From assembly GCA_002869425.1 (NCBI GenBank), contig PKSZ01000144.1:1-7030 (forward strand): 7,030 nt of DNA, given 5' to 3'. Positions 1 to 5,048 of this stretch are shown in pieces. How positions within the stretch are numbered: the stretch's first letter is position 1; each line of letters starts with the position of its first letter. The notes under the pieces were generated by a model. It worked only from the letters and a program-made list of their open reading frames with translations. It was not told where the DNA came from and made no database searches. The DNA comes from Marinilabiliales bacterium. GTDB lineage: Bacteria; Bacteroidota; Bacteroidia; Bacteroidales; BM523. The position numbers and the translations under genes are program-made.

Positions 1-1737
1 AGAATTATCCGACAAGCCATCTTCCATGCTAAAGTTGCTGATCTCTCCTGTTGCTTTGTTTAAACAACTAAGACCGCCACCATGTGTGCCAATCCATAAT
101 TTATCACCATCAGACAACAGCACCACCAAAAAATTACTGGCAATGGTATTCTCTTTACCGGGTTCAAACTGATAGGATGTAAAAGATTTTGTTTTCTCTT
201 CAAAACGATTTAAGCCCCCACCCATAGTAGCAATCCAATAAATTCCTTTCTCATCCTGAATGATATCGATAATTTTATCAAAACTTAAACTGCCTGGTTT
301 ACCGTCAGACACATAGTCAATTTTAGATGACAATTCTCCATTTACAAAAAACAAACGGGTAATACCACCCTCAGTTCCTACCCAAATAGATCCATCTCTT
401 GCTTCATATAATTCCCGGATGTTATCATTTACAATTGGAATTTCCGATTGGCTATTAACAATCCGAAAGGTTTTATTCTTCAGATTATATATATTAATTC
501 CTCCTCCATAAGTTCCCAGCCAAACTTCATCACCACGATGCATTATTGAAAAAACCCGATTGCTGTTTAATCCCGATTTATCCAATTCGTTATAATTTAG
601 CAATTTAAAACTATTGGTTTTCCTATTTACAATATTCACCCCACCTCCATCAGAACAAATCCATAAGTTTCCATCATTGTCTTCATACATTTCCCGGATA
701 TATCCATGAGAAACACCCTTTTCAGCATGATTGGGTATATAAACACCAAATTTATTTCTTCCTTCATCGTATTTTGCCGCACCGCCTCCATATGTTCCCA
801 ACCAAATTATTCCACCATTATCCTGATAAATAGAATGTATTCTATTGGCAGACAGGACGCCCTTAGCTCCCAGTTTATACGAATAATTTTTAATATTATC
901 TTCTTTGATCATCCACAATCCATTATCTGTTCCTGCCCATATCTCGTCATGATCCTTCTGAAAAAGAGTAAGCACCCTGGTGTTAGAAACTTCCTCTGCA
1001 TACTGTTCTGCCCTGTACGTATCCATGTCTATATTCAATATATACATACCATTTCCCGTTCCGACAAAGAGCTTATCTTTCATTAACAACAAAGAATAAA
1101 TGGTTGAATTATCTGCAAAGACAGGTATCTGAATGATCTGTTTTCTATCATAATCCAGACAAAACAAACCATCTTTCTCAGTTCCAATCCACAAGCGTGA
1201 TTCATCCAACAATAATGAAGTTATTGCCTTATTTCTTATCAAAGTACAGTTGATATCGTCATATGCCGGAATCACATCTTTTTTTTGATCATCAAAAACC
1301 CAGATGCCAGCATTGGTTCCAAAAATAACATCTCCCTGCTTATCCTCGATTATAGTATAAATTTTACTGGTTACTACCTCATCCAAATAAAACTTTTCAA
1401 AGCCATCTTTTGCAGGCAAATACTTGTTTATTCCATTGTCTGTTCCTACCCAAATATCTCCATTTTTATCACTTAACAATGCATTTATGTAATAGTTGGA
1501 AATACTCATTGGGTTCTCATCATCATATACATAAACTTTGAATTCATATCCATCATACCTATTTAAACCCGCTTCCGTACCAAACCAAAGAAAGCCAATA
1601 TCATCCTGTAATATTGAATATACAGTAGCTTGCGACAATCCATCTTCAATAGATAAGGATTCAAATCGATAACCTTTGGCGCCTACAATCCACGTTAAAC
1701 AACAGGAAAAGAAAAATAACAGGAGAAATTTCCGCAT
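1..1737 (-). CDS. Two-component regulator beta-propeller sensor protein, N-terminal part (cut by window edge)
   Basis: Translating the complement from the ATG at 1737 gives 579 residues with no stop, still open at base 1, so the 3' part is missing. Residues 1-20 are a signal peptide (Arg-Lys, a hydrophobic core, then VGA before Lys21), which places the sensor in the periplasm. The rest is a regular series of two-component-propeller (Reg_prop) blades. The core W-[IVLF]-G-T or a degenerate form of it occurs near residues 51, 96, 138, 183, 224, 267, 312, 359, 406, 452, 501 and 548, about 45 residues apart. Most copies are preceded by D-x-x-G and followed by G-[LIV]-x-x-[YFL]. A phrase EDGLS occurs at residue 31 and again at 572. 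In the known family two seven-bladed propellers are followed by a Y_Y_Y domain, a membrane helix, and then histidine kinase, receiver and AraC-type HTH domains (hybrid two-component systems) or other outputs. Twelve blades are visible, so about two more blades and the output lie outside. The ligand and target genes cannot be told. The family call is secure; the output type is unknown. Confidence 0.93.
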   Translation of the reverse strand, partial: MRKFLLLFFFSCCLTWIVGAKGYRFESLSIEDGLSQATVYSILQDDIGFLWFGTEAGLNRYDGYEFKVYVYDDENPMSISNYYINALLSDKNGDIWVGTDNGINKYLPAKDGFEKFYLDEVVTSKIYTIIEDKQGDVIFGTNAGIWVFDDQKKDVIPAYDDINCTLIRNKAITSLLLDESRLWIGTEKDGLFCLDYDRKQIIQIPVFADNSTIYSLLLMKDKLFVGTGNGMYILNIDMDTYRAEQYAEEVSNTRVLTLFQKDHDEIWAGTDNGLWMIKEDNIKNYSYKLGAKGVLSANRIHSIYQDNGGIIWLGTYGGGAAKYDEGRNKFGVYIPNHAEKGVSHGYIREMYEDNDGNLWICSDGGGVNIVNRKTNSFKLLNYNELDKSGLNSNRVFSIMHRGDEVWLGTYGGGINIYNLKNKTFRIVNSQSEIPIVNDNIRELYEARDGSIWVGTEGGITRLFFVNGELSSKIDYVSDGKPGSLSFDKIIDIIQDEKGIYWIATMGGGLNRFEEKTKSFTSYQFEPGKENTIASNFLVVLLSDGDKLWIGTHGGGLSCLNKATGEISNFSMEDGLSDNS

Positions 1738-1757
1738 TTCTTTGAAATTGATTCAAA

Positions 1758-1765
1758 CAAATTTA
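1758..1765 (-). promoter_or_regulatory. Candidate -7 promoter element for the propeller gene
   Basis: On the minus strand this reads TAAATTTG, an exact match to the Bacteroidota -7 consensus TAnnTTTG, about 20 nt before the ATG at 1737. No clear TTG (-33) element is found at the usual distance upstream, and the region is very AT-rich, so the match could be chance. If real, the transcript would start around 1750 with a very short leader. Confidence 0.3.
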
Positions 1766-1787
1766 ATTAATATTTTATGAAATACTG

Positions 1788-1800
1788 ATAAATAGTTTAT
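1788..1800. promoter_or_regulatory. 13-bp near-palindrome, possible operator (copy 1)
   Basis: The plus strand reads ATAAATAGTTTAT. The half-sites ATAAAT and ATAAAC (the complement of GTTTAT) differ at one base around a central A. It lies about 57 nt upstream of the propeller gene start, just upstream of where a -33 element would be. It matches the sequence at 2861-2873 in 11 of 13 positions. Function as a protein binding site is only inferred; AT-rich palindromes arise easily by chance. Confidence 0.2.
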
Positions 1801-1807
1801 TCTCTAA

Positions 1808-1828
1808 AAGAAAACTCTTTGTTTTCTT
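1808..1828 (-). terminator. AT-rich hairpin after the alkyltransferase gene, possible intrinsic terminator
   Basis: A perfect 8-bp inverted repeat (AAGAAAAC / GTTTTCTT) with a 5-nt loop begins 1 nt after the TAA stop at 1830. On the minus strand the second arm runs into a short T-run (CTTTTAG). The stem has only two G-C pairs and the T-tract is short, so termination would be weak. Its position between the alkyltransferase and the propeller gene suits a transcription unit boundary. Confidence 0.45.
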
Positions 1829-1829
1829 A

Positions 1830-2345
1830 TTAAATATCAGTAGGATTAAAAATCCACTGTTGCCTTTGCGTTTTTTCAAACTCAAGCAGCCATTTTTTAC
1901 GCCACAATCCCCCGGCATAACCTGTAAGCTTACCATCCATGCTTATTATTCTATGACAAGGGATTATCACAGGAATTCGATTCCTCCTGTTTGCATTTAC
2001 AACGACTCTGCTGCTGTTCACATTTCCTACTAATTTTGCTATGCTTGAATAAGAATCAACCTGACCAAAAGGAACAGCAGAAACTTTTGTCCACACCCTT
2101 TTTTCAAAAGCGGAACCTTCTGGTTTAATCTTAACCGTAAACTCTTTTCTCTCACGATTAAAATACTCTGTTAATTGAGTCTTACACTCAGAAATTACAG
2201 ATGGTTCATTTTCATCCTCAACAACAGGAGCCTGATTGTTTGTATCCAAAAAATCAATTCCCGTAATGTTTTCACCATCACTCTTTATCTGAAGAGAGCC
2301 CAATGGTGAATGATAATTTGAGATGTATTCTTTACTCTTATTCAT
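1830..2345 (-). CDS. ogt: Methylated-DNA--[protein]-cysteine S-methyltransferase (O6-alkylguanine-DNA alkyltransferase)
   Basis: This 171-residue protein repairs O6-methylguanine (and O4-methylthymine) in DNA by moving the alkyl group to its own cysteine in a single-turnover reaction in the cytoplasm. The signature I-I-P-C-H-R is at residues 127-132 with acceptor Cys130. The DNA-binding helix-turn-helix region is recognisable from VPFGQVDSYSSIA (91-103) to ANRRN (118-122). The C-terminal TGYAGGLWRKKWLLEFE motif (141-157) closes the active site. Residues 1-75 are the variable N-terminal domain. The length fits the stand-alone Ogt/MGMT type, with no Ada regulatory domain. The start at 2345 is chosen because homology to the family begins there; the frame stays open to an ATG at 2408, but those 21 residues are a shifted reading of the gene before. 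The start overlaps the stop of the upstream flavoprotein gene by 8 nt, so translation is probably coupled. Two positions differ from the common consensus: Arg123 where Pro is usual after the Asn, and VVVNAN in place of AVGxAN. Catalytic residues look intact. Confidence 0.95.
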   Translation of the reverse strand: MNKSKEYISNYHSPLGSLQIKSDGENITGIDFLDTNNQAPVVEDENEPSVISECKTQLTEYFNRERKEFTVKIKPEGSAFEKRVWTKVSAVPFGQVDSYSSIAKLVGNVNSSRVVVNANRRNRIPVIIPCHRIISMDGKLTGYAGGLWRKKWLLEFEKTQRQQWIFNPTDI

Positions 2346-2793
2346 TATGCATGATATACTTTTCGGAATAACCAAAACCCTGAGAATTATCCAAATAAAT
2401 AATCTCAAGAGGAATTAATTTATATAATTTTATTGTTGAAATATATTCAGGAGGAAACTTCATTACCTGTGGAAACTTTTTCATAAACTTCCTCATAACA
2501 CCTGCTGTTTCCGAAGCTTCATCAACTTTAGCAACTTTTGCTGTTACTTGCAGACCTATTGTTTCTGACCAATCTTCAACATACTTATCAATAGTATATG
2601 CAACCGTGCTATTCAATCTAAAATTCACAGCCTTTCGGGAAGCTGGATTTGTAGAAAAATACACATGCAGTCCCTCTGAAATATATGTTACAGTATGTGC
2701 CAGAGGATTTCCTTCTTTATCAACAGTAGCAATTGTACAAATATTATGATCCTTAAGAGTTTTAACTATTTTATCTATACTCTGCTGTTCCAT
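2338..2793 (-). CDS. Pyridoxamine 5'-phosphate oxidase family (split-barrel FMN-binding) protein
   Basis: This 151-residue cytoplasmic protein is recognised by the split-barrel pattern. The N-terminal helix and strand, IVKTLKDHNICTIATVD (9-25), are followed by GNPLAHTVTY (28-37). Next comes the flavin-phosphate-binding stretch FSTNPASRKAVNFRLNSTVAY (46-66), with its characteristic Lys and Asn-x-x-V. A later barrel strand, GLQVTAKVAKVD (80-91), precedes the C-terminal segment YKLIPLEIIYLDNSQGFGYSE (124-144), typical of small family members. The superfamily binds FMN, heme or F420; the true substrate is unknown. It is too short and divergent to be called the PLP-biosynthetic enzyme PdxH. The ATG at 2793 is the natural start, with an AT-rich leader and no clear Shine-Dalgarno sequence. 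It lies 79 nt after the transporter gene and overlaps the alkyltransferase gene by 8 nt, so the two are very likely co-expressed. Family membership is confident; the specific role is not known. Confidence 0.88.
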   Translation of the reverse strand: MEQQSIDKIVKTLKDHNICTIATVDKEGNPLAHTVTYISEGLHVYFSTNPASRKAVNFRLNSTVAYTIDKYVEDWSETIGLQVTAKVAKVDEASETAGVMRKFMKKFPQVMKFPPEYISTIKLYKLIPLEIIYLDNSQGFGYSEKYIMHNE

Positions 2794-2811
2794 ACCAAAA
2801 AATTAGAAATA

Positions 2812-2840
2812 CAATACTATGAAGAAATATTATGTGGCAA
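2812..2840 (-). promoter_or_regulatory. Candidate Bacteroidota-type promoter for the flavoprotein-alkyltransferase pair
   Basis: On the minus strand TTG (2840-2838) is followed after 18 nt by TAGTATTG (2819-2812), one mismatch from the -7 consensus TAnnTTTG. The spacing is near the 19-21 nt known for this phylum. A transcript would begin roughly 12 nt before the ATG at 2793. The match is short and in AT-rich DNA, so it is tentative, but it would make the pair independent of the metH-metF unit. Confidence 0.3.
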
Positions 2841-2860
2841 GAAAAATTTCGTCTGAAAAT

Positions 2861-2873
2861 ATAAACCGTTTAT
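2861..2873. promoter_or_regulatory. 13-bp palindrome, possible operator (copy 2)
   Basis: The plus strand reads ATAAACCGTTTAT, a perfect 6-bp inverted repeat around one central base. It touches the last base of the transporter stop codon and lies about 21 nt upstream of the candidate -33 element. It is poor as an RNA hairpin because the loop would leave only five A-U pairs, so a DNA site for a dimeric regulator is the more natural reading. It shares 11 of 13 bases with 1788-1800. Function is inferred only. Confidence 0.22.
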
Positions 2874-4045
2874 CAACGATCGTTTTGAAATGATTCCTTC
2901 AATGACCAAAAGAAAAACACAAGGGTAAGTAAGAATAGAAATATACTACCAACAAAAAAGGCACCTCCAATCTCAAATCTATCCACCAATGGTTGAACCA
3001 GTAGAGGACTAACAAACATTCCAATAAACATAGAGGTACTCAATCTACCAATCAATCTTCCCCTGAGACTTTCAGGAGCCAGCTTCATCAACCAAAGATT
3101 ACCTGTAGGCATTAACAAACCTGTACCCAAACCACTTATTATCATACTCAGCATAACAAATTTATAATCCTGTGCATAGGAAATAGCAAAGAAGCCTATT
3201 CCCATTAACAAAAAAGCGAACATGTATATTGTTTTGAAAGAAAATCTTCTTTTTATTCTACGATACATCATAGAAATTATGGCACCAAAAAGTGTTGAAA
3301 TGCTGATTGTCATACCTGTAATGGTGTTGTTAACACCCTCCATTGTGCTTAACAAAAAGGGCAACTGTACAGGCACCATATAGAAGCAAACAATTGCAAG
3401 AAAGACAATAACATACAAAGCAAATACTGTTTTCTTATCGTATTCTGTAACCGAAACTGCATGCTGGGATCCTGCACTTGTAATCCTGGGCTCCAATATA
3501 AATACGAGAGCCATAACAAAAACAGGAACTGAAAAACCATATATGGTAAAAGGTAATTGCCAATTAATATCAGCAAGAATACCTGAAAAGAAAATAAAAA
3601 ACACTCCACCAAGCCCCATAAAAGCACCCTGCATTCCCATAAAAGCATTCCTTTCTTCCCCTTGATAATAATCACCAATCAAAGTGGTTACGGTTGTCAT
3701 AATTCCTGCAACAGCTATACCCAAAACAGCCCGACCTACCAAAATAAGATATAAGCTATCCAGATAATACCCGGAAGTACCACCCACAAAGTAGATAACA
3801 AGAGAAAAAAGAAGAAGTTTTTTTCTGCCAAAAGTATCTGTAATATAACCTGCAAGAGGGGAAATAAAAGCAATAAACAAAGCCGGCAATGTTATAATAA
3901 GCCGAGTGAGAACATCGGCCATAGGAACTTCAACAAATACCCTGTTCATTTGAGGTAATGCAGGAGCCACTACTGCACCCGCCATCATTGTCATCATACT
4001 GGAAAGCAAAAGAGTAAGCTTTCGCCAGAAAGACCTATTAAACAT
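2873..4045 (-). CDS. Major facilitator superfamily (MFS) transporter, substrate unknown
   Basis: This 390-residue inner-membrane protein has about twelve hydrophobic helices, roughly at residues 10-30, 46-66, 76-94, 98-120, 138-157, 163-184, 206-226, 243-262, 271-290, 295-316, 335-353 and 360-381. A polar loop at 187-205 separates the two six-helix halves. The MFS motif A between helices 2 and 3 is clear (GYITDTFGRKK, 66-76). RAVLGIAVAGI (105-115) resembles motif B of helix 4, whose Arg is linked to proton coupling. The second half carries the cytoplasmic-loop signature LAPESLRGRLIGR (322-334). The length is normal for MFS_1 proton-driven efflux or uptake carriers and looks full. The ATG at 4045 begins 16 nt after the metF stop, suggesting co-transcription with metH-metF. 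A role with methionine, homocysteine or folate compounds is possible from context only; drug or sugar efflux is equally plausible from sequence. Confidence 0.92.
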   Translation of the reverse strand: MFNRSFWRKLTLLLSSMMTMMAGAVVAPALPQMNRVFVEVPMADVLTRLIITLPALFIAFISPLAGYITDTFGRKKLLLFSLVIYFVGGTSGYYLDSLYLILVGRAVLGIAVAGIMTTVTTLIGDYYQGEERNAFMGMQGAFMGLGGVFFIFFSGILADINWQLPFTIYGFSVPVFVMALVFILEPRITSAGSQHAVSVTEYDKKTVFALYVIVFLAIVCFYMVPVQLPFLLSTMEGVNNTITGMTISISTLFGAIISMMYRRIKRRFSFKTIYMFAFLLMGIGFFAISYAQDYKFVMLSMIISGLGTGLLMPTGNLWLMKLAPESLRGRLIGRLSTSMFIGMFVSPLLVQPLVDRFEIGGAFFVGSIFLFLLTLVFFFWSLKESFQNDR

Positions 4046-4061
4046 TCTATTAACTGTTCAA

Positions 4062-5015
4062 TTAAAAAATATTTTTAGCAATTTCTCTAATGTTATCCGC
4101 CCGTCCAATTGTATAATAATGCAATGACGGCACACCAAACTCCACTAATTGTTTCGATTGTTTTACAGACCATTCTATACCAACCTGCCATGCATCTTCG
4201 TTGGTTTTACACTTATCCAATTCACATGATAAGTCTTCAGGAATATCAATACTAAAGACTTTTGGCAATAACTTCACGTCGCTCAATGTTGTTATGGGCT
4301 TCATGCCAGGAATAATAGGTACTTCTATTCCTATGTTTCTACAGTTCTCAACAAAATCAAAATATTTTTGGTTATCAAAAAACATTTGTGTAACAACATA
4401 ATCAGCCCCGGCATCCACTTTTTCTTTCAAATGCTGCAAATCTGTTTTCATATTTGGTGCCTCAATATGTTTTTCAGGATATCCAGCAACTCCCACACAA
4501 AAATCTGTTGCAGAAGAATTCTGTATTGTTTCGTCAAGGTACCGACCTTCATTCAAATTAACAATCTGTTTAAGCAAATCTATAGCATATTGATGTCCAC
4601 CTGTTTCAGGTGTAAAATAACGTTGATTTTTCGGAGGATCGCCCCTAAGAACAAGTAAATTTTTTATCCCCAAGAAATTCAAATCGATTAAAGCATTTTC
4701 TGTTTCTTCCTTTGTAAATCCTCCACAAATTATATGTGGAACCACATCTACTCCATACTTATATTTAATGGCAGCAGATATTGCCACTGTACCTGGTCTT
4801 TTTCTTACAATTTGCTTTTCAAGCAGTCCATCCGGACGTTTTTTAAAAACTTCTTCCTGCTGATGATATGTGATATTGACATAGGCTGGGTTAAACTCAA
4901 TTAATTTACCGATTGAATCGTAAAGCTTTGTAATATCTGCTCCCTTGGGTGGAGGTAGCAACTCAAATGTAAACAATGGTTTCTCAGCCTGATTAAGTCT
5001 TTCAATAACTTTCAT
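4062..5015 (-). CDS. metF: Methylenetetrahydrofolate reductase [NAD(P)H]
   Basis: MetF is the FAD enzyme that reduces 5,10-methylene-tetrahydrofolate to 5-methyl-tetrahydrofolate, the methyl donor for methionine synthase. The 317 residues form a single TIM barrel, the usual length of bacterial MetF, without the regulatory domain of eukaryotic enzymes. Visible hallmarks are FELLPPPKG (17-25) with the catalytic Glu18, VPHIICGG (92-99), LRGDPP (123-128) with the flavin- and folate-contacting Asp126, and FCVGVAGYPEKH (172-183). DAGADYVVTQMFFD (201-214) carries the folate-binding Gln210, PIIPGMKPI (233-241) follows, and the C-terminal HYYTIGRA (299-306) is recognisable. The last of these has Gly where many homologues, such as the E. 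coli enzyme, have Asn (YTLNR); the effect is unknown. The start at 5015 puts the conserved first strand at the expected distance. It lies 33 nt downstream of metH and 16 nt upstream of the transporter, consistent with a methionine-synthesis operon. No regulatory element is visible in the 33-nt gap, so control would be from upstream of metH. Confidence 0.97.
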   Translation of the reverse strand: MKVIERLNQAEKPLFTFELLPPPKGADITKLYDSIGKLIEFNPAYVNITYHQQEEVFKKRPDGLLEKQIVRKRPGTVAISAAIKYKYGVDVVPHIICGGFTKEETENALIDLNFLGIKNLLVLRGDPPKNQRYFTPETGGHQYAIDLLKQIVNLNEGRYLDETIQNSSATDFCVGVAGYPEKHIEAPNMKTDLQHLKEKVDAGADYVVTQMFFDNQKYFDFVENCRNIGIEVPIIPGMKPITTLSDVKLLPKVFSIDIPEDLSCELDKCKTNEDAWQVGIEWSVKQSKQLVEFGVPSLHYYTIGRADNIREIAKNIF

Positions 5016-5048
5016 TTGATAAATTTTTCAAGTGCAATGTAAGCAATT

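Noticed and set aside
706..1476. Plus-strand open frames at 706-1086 and 1285-1476
   Set aside because: They lie antisense to the continuous propeller frame on the minus strand, their translations show no family resemblance, and the repeated blade motifs settle which strand is coding.
1684..1737. Lipoprotein signal (Cys12-Cys13) in the propeller protein
   Set aside because: The residues before the cysteines (FFS) lack the usual Leu of a lipobox and the hydrophobic core continues past them. An ordinary signal peptide cut after VGA fits better.
2346..2408. A longer alkyltransferase starting at 2408
   Set aside because: The extra 21 residues overlap the flavoprotein coding sequence and do not resemble the family. 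Homology begins at the ATG at 2345.
3349..3678. A second minus-strand frame of 109 codons inside the transporter
   Set aside because: It is an out-of-frame shadow of the MFS gene. Its hydrophobicity comes from the same U-rich codons, and the main frame has the full MFS motifs.
4201..4658. Plus-strand open frames at 4201-4401 and 4368-4658
   Set aside because: They are antisense to metF, whose frame is intact and carries all catalytic motifs.
5016..5048. Possible riboswitch or attenuator before metF
   Set aside because: The gap is only 33 nt, with no stable inverted repeat or T-tract. A SAM or cobalamin riboswitch, if any, would be upstream of metH, outside the window.
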